Below, one piece after another: positions 1-11,340 of a stretch of 64,000 nucleotides of DNA. The translations under genes were made by a program, and so were the position numbers. Below the pieces are notes generated by a model. It saw only the letters and a program-made list of their open reading frames with translations. It had not been told where the DNA came from and searched no databases. Source of the DNA: Gordius sp. MW1 (Eukaryota; Nematomorpha; Gordioida; Gordea; Gordiidae); NCBI GenBank assembly GCA_964036665.1, contig OZ038526.1, positions 992,001 through 1,056,000 of the forward strand. The letters run 5' to 3'. Numbering within the stretch: position 1 is the first letter of the stretch; each line of letters begins with the position of its first letter.

Positions 1-2057
1 AGATTGGGCATGAAAAGCGCTAATTGGTGGATGATGACTAGTTTGTTCACAAACCATTTTAAATCCCCGATCTGGCCTAAAAACATTATTTTAATTTATT
101 TAAAAAAATAGAGTAAAGTTACAAATATTTAATATAAAATAGATTTTTTCTACGTTTTGAAGGATAAACAACTCTCTTAAAGTCTTAATTTTCATTTCAC
201 GATTTTGTGTGAAAATGTTGTTTAGTGTTCTAATCAAAATAATTTAAAAAAATAGAATAAACAAATATTTAAATATAAAAATTAATTTTTTCTATGTTTT
301 GAGTGATAAATAACATGCTTACAACTTAATTTTCACGATTTTTTATGAAAATGTAGCGTAGTGTGATTAATCAAGAAATAAAGTGGTTTTCATCGATTTT
401 ATTATTGGTAGTATAATAAAGAAATACATGTCTAGTTCGTATGTTTCTCCCAACAAAGGATTAAAAGGCTTTCCCAATCGATCCCAATTAGTGGCACACC
501 CCGAAACTGCAAACGCGGCTACCATCTTTAAAATAAATCAAGGATAAAATTCATAATTCATTTTTCATATAAATTTAGTAAATAAAAACTTTTGTAAAAT
601 TAAATGTTATTTAACTAAAAATTTGTCTTTCAATAAGACAAGCTTTTATTTTTTTATAAATAATTAAAAAAAAATATATATATAACTTGGCATTTTTAAT
701 AAAAGAAACTTGGCAAATAATTCCCTAAAATTTAAGAATATAATAGGAAACTTTTAGATTGGTTTTCTCTAAATAATATTAAAAAATATATAAACTTGGC
801 ATTGTTATAAAAAAACTTGGCAAATAATTACTTCCATTCTTTCAACAGGGTTGTCCAGAGAGTTTGCTTTATCTAACAGGTAAGAATATTCCATATACTC
901 AGCAAGTCTTTGCAAAAAAGACAGGGGCTCGTTTAGTACTATGGGCATCGTTATTTTAGATAAATCCTATTTATCCCAAAAAACACAAAAAAATTTAATT
1001 CGATTGATAAAAATAAATATTTAATACCTTTCCAATGCATTGTTTCAAAATTCCCCAAATGCTGATTTCAGCACGGGGCATGGGTGCAGGAAGAGATTTT
1101 CTAAATTAAAATACAAAATTTAATTTTTATAAGCTAGTTATAAATTATAATAAGCTAGTTGTAAATCGTTTTATTAAAACCACTTTATCACACACATTTG
1201 TTGGAAAACACTTGAAAATAAAAATATTGATTTTTAGTAATTTAATCGACGTTTAGTGTTGGCTACTTTGATTCTTTTATCATTAGATTCAATTTTTTAA
1301 TCAAATAAAGCGGAAAAGTTACTTTTGAACAGGGTAGTTTGTTAATCTAAAGGCTACGGCACAAAAGTGGCGATTGAACTTAACTTATTCCTAGCAAAAA
1401 AAAGTGAGAAACTAATAAAAGTTCGATTTTGTAGGAAAAAGAATCAATAAAGCTGTACACTACTCTCCTAACAATAAAATATTGGCAATATTGTACTATT
1501 GCTATATATTACAATTGTCAAGCTGTTATGAAAGGGGAGAATTAATAGTTAATTATGTTTTATACCCCGATACGCATTAAGTCTGTATTATTTTTAGAGT
1601 AAATAAATTGGCAAAAACCCTTATTAGATTTATTAACTAAAAAAGTTATAATAAACATTAAATTTTTGGAATGTTACTATAGAATATTTTTATTTATCTA
1701 AAAATCTTAATTTTTCCATATAGCTTAAGCCATAAAAATATAATTGCTTCCAATTTAAAGCTCTAATTAAACGCACTCTTTTCACCTGAAATATATTGTG
1801 AAAGAAAGAGGGAGTTTCGCAATTATATAATATTAGGCTATTAAGTTAAATAAGTATTTAAAAATTAATTTCGAATAACAAATACAAATTTATTACCTTG
1901 TAAAAACAATTTTTTAAATTGTAATTGTATGCAGAAGATTAAGTCAAATTATTTAGTTGATCGACAATAGGTATATATTTAATGCTTTTGAGGAAAAAAG
2001 ATAAATCTCTGATTATAAATTTATAATACGAATTTAGCCAAAGTTATATAATACATG
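1..2057. other. AT-rich stretch without a recognisable gene
   Basis: No coding region, RNA gene or transposon end is supported here. Two weak tandem duplications are visible. One has a period of about 143 bp (about 95-230 and 238-365, sharing the TTTAAAAAAATAGA and TTTTTTCTA..TTTTGA segments). The other has a period of about 115 bp (about 665-730 and 780-835, sharing AACTTGGCATT and AAACTTGGCAAATAATT). Confidence 0.5.
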
Positions 2058-2400
2058 TAGGGGAGGTCGGGGCTAGTTATAGACCGATTTTTTAATAATA
2101 ATAAAAGTAATAATGAATTTAAATTTGAACATATGTGTGTTTCTTAAAAGGTATGAATAAACAAACAATTAATAATTGCTTTCAAAACTTAAATTTAAAA
2201 TTTAACTTAAAGGCAAAAGTTTTTGCCATAAATCGCCTCGACAAAATTTTAAATTTTAAGCAAAACTTTTATTGGTTTCTCCGAGCGATATTTTTCATTA
2301 ATTACATTTTAAAAATAAATTTTTTTATTTGTTCTATATTATGCCAAACTTTTATTTGCATAAAAAATATTAAAGGTTAGTCGGAAAAGGGTTAGCGTTG
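2058..2400 (+). mobile_element. Left-end remnant of a GGGGAGACCGGGGC-type element
   Basis: It begins TAGGGGAGGTCGGGGCTAG followed by a TAGACC sequence and AT-rich DNA. This resembles the left end of the complete element at 55817-56737 (TAGGGGAGACCGGGGCTAG). No matching right end is seen, so this is a partial copy; the right border given is arbitrary. The small open frame inside has no recognisable similarity and is not called as a gene. Confidence 0.4.
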
Positions 2401-3086
2401 GCCGTTCTATATTGTATCTTAAGGACAAATTACATTTTATCTTAAATAATAAAAATTAGCTATAATATTTTAAGGTGGAACTTTCACCATATGAAAGAGG
2501 CTTGCATAATAGCCACAAATAAGAAATATTTTAAATTTTCAACCAATTTATATGTCAAAGATATTATCATACACCTATTAATTAATTTTGAAATCATTAA
2601 ATACATCATATTTATGAACTTCAAAATGTGTAATCTAGTAAAAATTGGAAAATAATTAATTAATGTTACAACAATAAATCGTCAACATATTACAATTTTC
2701 AAACAAAGATGTCTAAATTATCCCACTGCTTAAAATTTAAGAATAACACATTGAAAAAATCAAAGTTGAGACTTGGCCAAAATTTTAGTTCACGAAGCAA
2801 ATTTTTTTAATGAGTTAGAACGATTAAAATCAATACCCAATCAATACAAAAGACGGGGAGGGGGATTTATTAATTATTGATTTTTGTCGATATTGTTTGT
2901 TCCATCCTCTCTCTCTTCCTGTTTGTCGGACCCATAATAATCATGGACTAAAAACCCACTTTAGGTGACATAAGATTTCGACAACATAAAAAGTCCCTAT
3001 ATAAGCTATTAACTTGATTGCCATTTAGTTGAAACTGATTGTAAACATTAGATAACGATTTCAAAAAATTCGCCATTTGAATTATA
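2401..3086. other. AT-rich stretch, nothing recognised
   Basis: No open frame of note, RNA gene or element end was seen on either strand. Confidence 0.4.
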
Positions 3087-3094
3087 TAGAGTTG

Positions 3095-3454
3095 CAGGCG
3101 CGTAGCCAGGATTTTCTCTCGGAGGGGCGAAATTTCCAACAATTTTTTATAACATTTTTAATTCAACATCAAAATTATAGAATCTGGTATAAAACGTAAA
3201 GAAAGTCATTATAAATAATTAACTTGGTGAGTTAAGTTGCACAACTATAAAATATAAATCCAAAAAATTTTTATAACATTTTTATTTCAACATCAAAATT
3301 ATAAAATCTGGTATAAAACATAAAGAAAGTCATTATAAATAATTAACTTGGTCAGTTACGTTGTACAACTATAATATAAACTTTAGATCTAAACTATTTT
3401 TTCCCAAAAAAAATCTGCGGGGGGGAATTTCCCGTTCCCCCCCCCGTGCCACTG
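3095..3454. mobile_element. Non-autonomous hAT-like element with 8-bp TSD
   Basis: It starts CAGGCGCGTAGCCAGG and ends ...GTGCCACTG. It is flanked by a perfect 8-bp direct repeat TAGAGTTG (3087-3094 and 3455-3462), the duplication size typical of hAT transposons. The terminal inverted repeats are imperfect beyond CAG/CTG. The interior holds two copies of a ~123-bp tandem unit (about 3151-3270 and 3274-3390). No transposase is present. Confidence 0.6.
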
Positions 3455-3527
3455 TAGAGTTGAGTCGTTTTTGACTTATTAAACAATGAAAGGTATGAAT
3501 CCTTATATTCAAGGGGCTCCATATTAT

Positions 3528-3701
3528 CATGGGCGTAGCCAGGTTTTGGATTAGGGGGGGGGGGGGCAAAACGTTTAAAAGTTCAATTAGAGGGGGGCAA
3601 AACATAATTCTTTTTTTTAATTTTTCAATGTTTTTGCATTGAAAATTTTTTTTTCTCGTAAATTAGGGGGGGCAGCCGCCCCCCCCCTGGCTACGCCCAT
3701 G
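3528..3701. mobile_element. GGCGTAGCC hAT MITE, copy 1, 8-bp TSD CATATTAT
   Basis: Perfect 16-bp terminal inverted repeats CATGGGCGTAGCCAGG / CCTGGCTACGCCCATG, flanked by CATATTAT at 3520-3527 and 3702-3709. Just inside the ends are a G-run (left) and a C-run (right), so the element can fold back on itself. The length is 174 bp with no coding capacity. Confidence 0.85.
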
Positions 3702-3878
3702 CATATTATACTTTATATAAAGTGAGGCGGATTTAGAAATAATATCGATTCTAAACTGCCCAAATTTTCAAATCTAAAATTTGATACTTTATTTAATTTA
3801 GACAAAAGTAAAGTAACTTTTTAAGCATTTTAATTACCAATTTAAAAATGGCAATATATCAATATATAGAAATATTTA

Positions 3879-4043
3879 CATGGGCGTAGCCAGGTTTTTG
3901 ATTAGGGGGGGGGGGCGAAACGTTGAAAAGTTCAATTAGGGGGGGGGGCAAAACATAATTTTTTTTTTAATTTTTAAGGCTTTTTGCATTAATTTTTTTT
4001 GGCCATTTAGGGGGGGGGCCGCCCCCCCCTGGCTACGCCCGTG
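3879..4043. mobile_element. GGCGTAGCC hAT MITE, copy 2, 8-bp TSD AATATTTA
   Basis: Ends are CATGGGCGTAGCCAGG and CCTGGCTACGCCCGTG (one mismatch). It is flanked by AATATTTA at 3871-3878 and 4044-4051. Internal sequence closely resembles copy 1 (AAAACG-type centre, AATTTTT spacer, G-run then C-run). Confidence 0.85.
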
Positions 4044-4051
4044 AATATTTA

Positions 4052-4946
4052 GTAGTTTTCGTTATATATAAAATTTATTTTAAACAAAGTCGCTTTATAG
4101 ATTAGTGTAAAAAGTTAAAAGTGCGCAACCACAACAAATAGTTAATGAATTGGGAATGAACCAATGGAGCTAAGTAAATAAGCACTGCATGAGGCTGCAT
4201 TTTATTATTAATAAGTTGTTAATGAGTTAACCGTGTTGTGCCATTAATGTATGTAATATATTTTAAGATTACCTATGATTCCACTGACTAGTCCCATACA
4301 AATCTCGGTCACTGTCATACTTATCAAAAGAGGAATTTTTCATATTCCCTCGCTATAAAGAATCTATTGATGAATGAAAATCGCCAATAGATTTTATACA
4401 AGACCCATAAATGATTTTTTTAGGAATTTGAGATTTGAATCGGATCCAAATATTGATTACAACACTAACTTTTTTTTTCGATTTCTTGTAGAGAAGGAAT
4501 GTTCATTTGTAGGTGAATAAAGTAGTATGAAATATGAATGCTCTTAATATTTATTAGGTAATGGGGGAATATAGCAGCGAAGTTGTTATATTTATTTACC
4601 CTTCTTCCCCTCCCTATGTTTGTGTTTGTGCGTATTGCTAAGGGCAATGAAATGACAAACACACCCCCTCCCTCCTTTCCCCCACCCCCCTCTATCCCTT
4701 TTCCCTTACCCTATGGGACGTGCATTTTTCAGCTTTAAATATTATTGGAGCGTTCCCTTTCATTTTTGCAGCAAAATCTTAGGAATCATCTATCTTATTG
4801 TTTCAATTTCGGGTTTAGTATTAGTTATAATGTGTAATGCGTGCCAAATTATGGTATTTTATTTGCCGATCAAAGCAAGGTTAATAGATCATTGGACGCA
4901 TAATATTTATGATAATTGCCCTTACATATGGTTGTGTGGTTACGGT
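4052..4946. other. Intergenic sequence between MITE copies
   Basis: No exon or RNA gene was recognised. A pyrimidine-rich C-run tract lies at about 4665-4700. The small open frames here have no recognisable similarity. Confidence 0.4.
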
Positions 4947-5101
4947 CATGGGCGTAGCCAGGTTTTGGATTAGGGGGGGGGGCGGAAGTTGTTAAAGTTT
5001 AATTAGGGGGGGGACATACTTTTTTTTTACTTTTTAGGCGTTTTTGTATTGAATTTTTTTTTGTCATTTAGGGGGAGGGGGTAGGGCGGGCTTCGCTCAT
5101 G
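4947..5101. mobile_element. GGCGTAGCC hAT MITE, copy 3, decayed
   Basis: The left end CATGGGCGTAGCCAGG is intact. The right end has decayed to GGGCTTCGCTCATG. Flanks GTTACGGT (4939-4946) and ATTGCGGT (5102-5109) match at 6 of 8 positions, consistent with an old 8-bp target duplication. Confidence 0.7.
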
Positions 5102-5168
5102 ATTGCGGTCTTAATAATATATAAATAATATATACTCTTTGTGGTGGGTTAATTTAATTAAGTAGGCC

Positions 5169-5340
5169 CGTGGACGTAGCCAGGATTGGAATTAGAGGGG
5201 GGCAATAATGATTTAGGGAGGGGCAAAATGATAATTTTTCGAAATTTTAGCCATAATTATATTAATTTTAAAGATATTTTTTTGATTTAAAGGGGGTAGT
5301 CTCCCCTCCCTACCCCCCCCCCCTTTAGCTACGCCCATAG
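5169..5340. mobile_element. GGCGTAGCC hAT MITE, copy 4
   Basis: The left end CGTGGACGTAGCCAGG and right end TTTAGCTACGCCCATA are diverged forms of the family ends. G-run and C-run subterminal tracts are present. No matching 8-bp flanks were found, so borders are approximate. Confidence 0.65.
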
Positions 5341-5454
5341 TATCAAAACAAACCTGTAATATAACGAGAGAACCAGTTTATTGATTAAAAAGGAAAAGGG
5401 TTTACAAAGAGAACTTGGCCCATATTCAAGAAAGGGTTGATGTGGTGCAGTGCT

Positions 5455-5588
5455 CATGGGCGTAGCCAGGGGGGCGGGGCCGGGAGGGGCGACTGCCCCC
5501 CTTTAAATCCAAAAATTTGTTTAAATTTATTAAAATTATGGCCAAAATTTCAAAAAATGTTCAAATTGTAATGCTGGCTACGCCCATG
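5455..5588. mobile_element. GGCGTAGCC hAT MITE, copy 5, 8-bp TSD GCAGTGCT
   Basis: Left end CATGGGCGTAGCCAGG, right end GCTGGCTACGCCCATG. It is flanked by a perfect GCAGTGCT direct repeat (5447-5454 and 5589-5596). Length is 134 bp; no coding capacity. Confidence 0.85.
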
Positions 5589-5596
5589 GCAGTGCT

Positions 5597-6190
5597 TATT
5601 AAAAACTCAACCCAATCAATCCAAAACTATTTTTTTAATCCCCCCTGCTAAAATGATCAAGTTTTTAATAGTAAAAAAATGTTAATAAAATAATATGTTT
5701 AGTTGTTTTTCGAAACGATTAACAATCTAAAAATGTTTAAAAATGCATGGCAGAGTTCTGCACTGTTGACTTTTTTAGTCCCAGACCAAATTTTATAAAA
5801 TTCTAGACCTGAATAGGAAAATGTTAAATAATAATCATTGTGAAATATTAATATATATCAAAAATATTCAGCAGTATTGTTGTATTTGCCGGTAAAAAAG
5901 GGTTTATTGTTTCAAATGGATGATCTCTTTGATTCGCTCATAATAATTAAATAAGCAAAAAACCAATTCTTAACATAAATTAATCTTTTAAAAAATGATT
6001 TATACTGATCGCAAATGGCTAATTGAGACAATCAATTATAAATAATTTATATTAAATCTAATTAATTTCGTAAGAGGCCTTTAACGCGCCTTACTTATAT
6101 CTAGGCCCGGCCCGAGGCCCGACCTCAAGTCCGACCCGCTGGCCGGGCCCTTAGATCTCTATTTCAATTATAAAGACCAGTTAGTTATAC
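5597..6190. other. Non-coding stretch downstream of the candidate exon series
   Basis: Nothing is recognised except a short GC-rich patch near 6100-6155 (AGGCCCGGCCCGAGGCCCGA), which may be part of another repeat. Confidence 0.35.
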
Positions 6191-6263
6191 CTGGGGGTGT
6201 ATATCTTAGAGAGTTTAAAATCCTTTTCACCATCAAGCACTTGGCAACCAGGATTGCTGCTTT
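6191..6263 (-). CDS. Candidate exon E (minus-strand spliced gene)
   Basis: On the minus strand an acceptor (GTTTTTATACAG) opens a 73-bp exon that ends CCCCCAG before donor GTATAACT. Joined to the exon at 6329-6511, the phases match (donor phase 1 plus two leading bases). The frame then reads SSNPGCQVLDGEKDFKLSK. I do not recognise a domain. Support is the matching phase and good splice sites only. The next exon downstream was not found. Confidence 0.4.
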
Positions 6264-6328
6264 CTGTATAAAAACACGATAAAATGTAATTGATTTTAGC
6301 AAAAAATGTGAAAACTAAATGGTTTTAC

Positions 6329-6511
6329 CATCATTTGGAGTGGTGATATTAGATCTACTAGTAGTTGTTGTAGTGCAGCTAGGGCTATTTGTTGTATCTG
6401 TATTATTTGAGGGTGTCGTAGAATTTGTAGATGCGTATTCATAATAACTGTTGTAGCAGTTGGGTGATGAATTTTCATCCGGATTACAACCACAGTTTAA
6501 ATCATTTTTAA
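6329..6511 (-). CDS. Candidate exon D: Ser/Thr/Asn-rich stem-like exon
   Basis: On the minus strand an acceptor (TATTAATTACAG) and a donor (GATG|GTAAAA) bracket an open 183-bp exon. The translation starts VKNDLNCGCNPDENSSPNCY and becomes Ser/Thr-rich, with several N-glycosylation sequons (NSS, NST, NIT). Such sequence is usual for an O-glycosylated extracellular stem, as in LDL-receptor relatives, but no named domain is visible. Its leading phase fits the donor phase of the exon at 7885-8117, and its own donor fits exon E. It may belong to the same gene as the EGF-like exon at 9864-9997. Confidence 0.45.
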
Positions 6512-7396
6512 CTGTAATTAATATATAAAAATTCATTTTGAAATAGCTTCAGCTTATATGTTAAGTAAAATTCTGAGTCGGAAATTAGTGGTGTTTAAAT
6601 TTCTGGGTATTACTATTATAAAACAAAAAATTTTGAAAAGTGCAAATAGAATTTAAGTGAAGCATGATAGTTTTTCCTTATGTTACTTTTTTTTATAAAT
6701 TATTACATTTTTAAAAACATTAATCAGCATTAATTCAGCCAGGATTTAAATTATAGGCCACTAATTTGAGAAGGGGCAAATTCATGATGTTACATTAAAT
6801 TTTTTGTTTTCATTTAAACCTTCATAAACGCTCTATTTCATCACTATTTCCCTGCTAACATTAATAAGAGATTTCGAAAATCAGTTTCTCAAGTTGAGAG
6901 TGTTCATAAAGAATTTTTCCTACAAGAGAGAGAACATAAAATGGTAGAATAAAAATTATTTTTAAATGCCAAGTACGAAACTCGTTTTAAGGTACGATTA
7001 ATCCGAACCTAATGGTCGGGAGAGAAAGGTCGGATAATTTTAATGATTCTAGCATAATTTAATTAGCGATTTGGGTTAGCAATTTAGAAATACTGGCATA
7101 TAAATTATAAGCCTATCTTTTAAGTTGCATAGGGTAGGGTTATTGTCAAAAAGTCATATCGAATTAAAAACTTTAGATGTAATCGTTGCATTAATTGAAG
7201 TTATTGTGCAAAACCAATTTTAGAAATAACATCTAATATTATATTTTTGAAATTAATTAATAAATTGCGGTTTGATAATATTCAGAAAGGGGTTATTATT
7301 ATCTTCTTCTGGACATCTAACATCCTGATAAAATGTTGTTTGGTTAACGACCTTATTTAAGACAACATTATTTATATTATGTGAATGGGAAATGCG
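6512..7396. other. Intronic or intergenic sequence between candidate exons
   Basis: AT-rich; no exon, RNA gene or element end could be supported. Confidence 0.35.
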
Positions 7397-7563
7397 CATG
7401 GGCATAGCCAGGGGGGGGCAGAAAGGGGCGGCTGCCGCTCCAAATCCAAAATTTTGTTCAAATTTATAAAAATTATGGCTAAAATTTGAAAAAATGTTCA
7501 TTTTGCCCCTCCCTAAATCGTTATTGCCCCCCCCCTCTAATTCCAATGCCGGCTACGCCCATG
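7397..7563. mobile_element. GGCGTAGCC hAT MITE, copy 6
   Basis: The left end CATGGGCATAGCCAGG (one change) and right end CCGGCTACGCCCATG frame a 167-bp element with a G-run left and C-runs right. No convincing 8-bp duplication flanks it. It would lie in an intron if the surrounding exons are real. Confidence 0.7.
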
Positions 7564-7884
7564 GTTGAAAAACGTCAAATTTGCAGACGGCTAATCGCCC
7601 CGCTTTCCAATTTCTTAATTTAGCAAGTTTATTGTATCAAAAACTGTTAACATAGTTAATAGTATACCTTCAATTCTTTTAAATGTAAAGAAAAGTTGAT
7701 TTTAAATATACATTTTTTCTAAATTTTGAATTTTAAATCCGATAAATTAAATTTTTGATAGTCAATATACAAAAAAAAGAAGATTCAAACGCCAAAGTTC
7801 GAACATCATAAAATAATGGGGATAAAATAGGAATTTTTGTCTTTATTATCAACAATAAATCGGTCAATTTGATTAATGTAATAC

Positions 7885-8117
7885 CTGCCAATGTAAAATG
7901 TTGTCTATTTAACGTAGATCCATTGGAAGGAATACTAATGGGATTGTGCTGCTGCAGGCTATTACTCGTAGCACTATAATAATTTAAATCACAACTTTGC
8001 AATGAATCAATCGAAGATCCCATATATATTTTTTCATAGATCTCCTTGTTGTAACTTTTTCTTTCTTCACAATCATTTTTACTTTGCTTTAGAGATGAGG
8101 ATTTGTGACAAAATAAT
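7885..8117 (-). CDS. Candidate exon C (minus-strand spliced gene)
   Basis: An open stretch on the minus strand is bounded by a possible acceptor (ACTTTTTTGAG at 8118-8128) and a donor GGCAG|GTATTA. The frame could also start upstream at an ATG at 8134. The peptide includes KSYNKEIYEKIYMGSSIDSL and later QQHNPISIPSNGSTLNRQHF. It is polar and Ser/Asn/Tyr-rich, with no domain I can name. Its phase-1 donor joins exon D in frame. It reads like a cytoplasmic or linker region, which sits oddly before a glycosylated stem, so the gene model is uncertain. Confidence 0.35.
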
Positions 8118-8332
8118 CTCAAAAAAGTAAACATTTAATCATGCCCTCCTTAATAATACCATACATTAAAGCATAACTTGTAGTATTTAAACTTCATCGT
8201 TTAATAATGTAATCATGACAACAATGCCAGCCAAATGACAATTTATTAACAATATGTTACCTTTAAATAATGTATAAACAACCCTTTTAAACTAATAACT
8301 AAAGAATAAATAGTATTATCATTACATGTTAC

Positions 8333-9622
8333 CATGGGCGTAGCCAGGATATGGACTGGGGGAGGGAAGGGGCAAAAATATTTAAGGTAAAAAAATTTTT
8401 AGAATAATACCTGCACGAGCCAGATGTTAAATACCTTAAGTTAAATTCGGCAGGCCCGACATAATTAAAAAGCAAATAGACTTTAATTTTGTTAAAAACA
8501 ATATTTTATATTTTTAATCTTGGATAAAGAGTAAGAACATTACTGAATGTTATTAGTAAAATAAAAATGTGTTTGACGGCTCGAAACTTATTTTAAAATA
8601 CAAAAATAAAGATCAACAAAATGTTCATGTTTTAATCATCACCTTCTTTTCAAATGTTTCTTTCTAGGATTGCCTGCCAGTTATGATGGGTAGAAGAAGC
8701 AGATTTTAAAACTGATTTTGAATTTTGTAGTTTTATATTATTATCATAAATTAAAACTACATCTTATCACTAAAAATAAGCTGAATTAAAAGCCTAGCAT
8801 CAAGATATCTAATTTTTTACGGTCTAGGTTTATTTAGAGAAGACATTTTAAAATATCAAACAAAATACTTTTGCCCAATTTGAAAGCATAGAAATGTTAA
8901 CTAGGATTGAAATAATATAAGTTAATTGCCAAAAGGTAAAATTTATTTTCTCAACAAAATGAGGTTTATATACCACAAATAATTGGAGATATAGCCAATG
9001 CTTGTTCAATTAAAGATAAACATGTAACACCTTAATATTTCATTTATAGTTTTTTTTGTTTTATGCGTTCAATTATTCAATAAAAAACTTTACGAAAAAT
9101 TTAAATTGTAAAAATTCGGGCACCCAAATCTTTTTAAATTAGAAAAAGGGATTTTGCAGGTTCCTAGCCTCAACCCAAATAAAAGCTAAGGGTCAATTAA
9201 TGTAGGCAAATATAATATATTTAAACGTTTTTTATTTTTAAATTATAAAAACGAAATTAAAAGTTATAACATAATAAAGCTATCTTTCTAGGATTTTTAG
9301 CGAACTGACTAATGACTTCAGACTTTATATAGTCTATTTTTTCCTTCGCCAACTTTCTGATAAAATATATCTTTGTTATTAAACATTAATTGTCTAAAAA
9401 CAAGACTTTGCAAAAAAATTTTATTGTCCATAAATTAAAATTTGTAAGAAATAAATGGGTATTACACAAAAACAACTAGTAATCTCATATTGATATTAAA
9501 ATTCAATAATAAAAATTTAAGTTACCGTCTAAATTTGCCTCTGAGTGTCTATATTAATTAATGTTAAGTTTAGAGACAATTTCTTTTTAATTTTTAACGC
9601 CCCCCCCCTGGCTACCCCCATG
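8333..9622. mobile_element. Possible long GGCGTAGCC hAT element
   Basis: A left end CATGGGCGTAGCCAGG at 8333 faces a right end CCCTGGCTACCCCCATG ending at 9622. If paired they define a ~1.3-kb non-autonomous element. The 8-bp flanks (CATGTTAC and ATTATAAT) do not match, so these could be two unrelated half-elements. The interior is AT-rich with no recognisable coding sequence. Confidence 0.35.
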
Positions 9623-9863
9623 ATTATAATGATTAATTTCGAATCAATGCCATATTTCAATCAAGTATTTTTAAAATTGATGATACATTTTTTTTTATTA
9701 ATATTTAGACCAAAATGAAATATCTTTTACATATATATACACAACTTGTCATTTAAGATATATTTTAGATAGAAGAGGTAGGATATGTTATTATAATCAT
9801 TATAAGTAGTGACATGAGCAGAGTGTTGTGTTATTCGTGCCTTATATTCATTATGACAGTAGC

Positions 9864-9997
9864 TTAGGAGAGTGTAGCCTTTTCTTCTTCTGAACAATCT
9901 TTCAAATCATCCGGACACAGACAATTCCTATGATTACTGAGCAAAGGGACACAAATATACTTGCACCCGCCCTTGTTATAAGTGCAGGCATTTGATG
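9864..9997 (-). CDS. Exon B: EGF-like domain of an LRP/LDL-receptor-type protein (partial)
   Basis: On the minus strand, acceptor TTTTTAAATAG opens a frame reading SNACTYNKGGCKYICVPLLS and then NHRNCLCPDDLKDC. This is the C-x3-N-x-GGC-x2-xC ... C-x-CP pattern of the EGF-like modules that follow YWTD beta-propellers in LRP and LDL receptors; all six cysteines are present. Its phase matches the exon at 10047-10106. The frame then runs ...SEEEKATLS to a TAA at 9864-9866 with no good donor before it. Either this is the last exon of a truncated product or the copy is broken. Proteins of this family are cell-surface endocytic or Wnt co-receptors; which member this is cannot be told. Confidence 0.5.
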
Positions 9998-10046
9998 CTA
10001 TTTAAAAATGGAATTAATTAATAAATCTTAAAAATGAAAAACTAAC

Positions 10047-10106
10047 TTCTATGGCATGTGGTCATTGTACTAGTAATTCCATACAGGCGTCCATTACCAC
10101 CGAGTG
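10047..10106 (-). CDS. Exon A: end of a YWTD propeller (partial)
   Basis: A 60-bp open exon between acceptor CTAAATCCAG and donor GTTAGT on the minus strand. It reads LGGNGRLYGITSTMTTCHR. The L-Y-G-I pattern followed, after splicing in phase, by an NAC..N.GGC EGF module matches the usual last strand of an LDLR class B (YWTD) propeller joined to its EGF domain. Upstream exons are not in evidence because transposon sequence begins within about 400 bp. Confidence 0.4.
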
Positions 10107-10429
10107 CTGGATTTAGGGGCGGATTCATATATGTGACTTGTTTAGTCCCATAGACTAATAGACTGCTCATCTCTTATATATTCACGCATCAAAAGTGTTG
10201 CCAAAAACGACCTCTATTTTGATAAGTGAGGTAGAGTTTGTATGGCGATGAATTGTATTGGACAATAATCATCGATATTATAACATGAAACAACCCATTT
10301 TAATCATTAAAGCGATTTTAAAAATTCATCAAACCATATAAATTGGCCAAAAATCATGTTTCACTGTTCAAAATGGCTGCCAAAATGGGGTACACTTTTT
10401 AAAAGAAAGGGAATGAGCAGTCTATTAGT

Positions 10430-10491
10430 CTATGTTTAGTCCACTAAAACTAAAGGTCGACCAAACCCCCCAGCCCCTTTTGACAACACTA
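10430..10491. mobile_element. Right-end remnant of a TAGTGTTG hAT MITE
   Basis: The sequence GGTCGACCAAACCCCCCAGC ... TTTTGACAACACTA matches the right half of the complete MITE at 21367-21479 (GTCGACCAAAC ... CAACACTA). The left end is missing; the left border is approximate. Confidence 0.55.
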
Positions 10492-11340
10492 ATATAGAGT
10501 CTTCGATTGATGATAAAAAATTAATAGAAGGTAGAGAACTGCAAAGTCACTTTTTTTCAACCCGAACCCGAAAGCATTTTAAAATTTTCTACCCGAACCC
10601 GATCCGAAATTATTTTCAAATTTTCAACCCGAACCCGACCCGAAAGCATTTTTAAAATTTCAACCCGAACCCGACCCGAAAAATTATTAAAACAAATTAC
10701 TTTCGAGCGCGAAAATTGCGGTGTGTAAAATTAAATAGACAAATAAAAGTGCTATTAATGAAACAAATTGTAACCACAGATTTTGTCTAACTAATATTTA
10801 GTTAAATACTCATGTGTTATAGATTTTAGAGGCAACTATTTAATATCAAATCATTGTTTTTAAAAACCTTTTTTATATAGCTAATTTTATTATAAATTTA
10901 TTACAATATTAATGTTTTTTGTTGTTGTTTTAATTAAATTTTTACATGCAATTTTTTTTTAATATTAACTTTATGCTTTAGATATATTGTCTTAGGGTAA
11001 AATATCTAGATGTTGCACATGATTTAAAATATTTTATAAATAAAGAAGTTATCATACCATAATAATTTAATTTGCAAATGAAACATTTATAAAATTATAA
11101 CTTATTTTTAAGTTGGCTTTTGAATATATATTAAATGTAATTTAAATTAACGATGAGGATTAGCTAAAACTTCACGGTTAACACTAAAAAAATTTAAAAT
11201 ATAACTTTATTGAAATAATTTACCTTTTAATAGTCAAACCAAAAACAGGAGTAATTTATGTAGTTTGAATTAGTGATGAGAATAAGCCAGGGGCGTAGAC
11301 AAGGGGGTAGAAAAACGGATAGTTTACCCCCTTGGCCAAA

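Noticed and set aside
7253..7546. 97-aa minus-strand frame
   Set aside because: Its N-terminal half is MITE sequence (G/C-run and GGCTACGCC end); the remaining NKVVNQTTFYQDVRCPEED part has no good splice sites.
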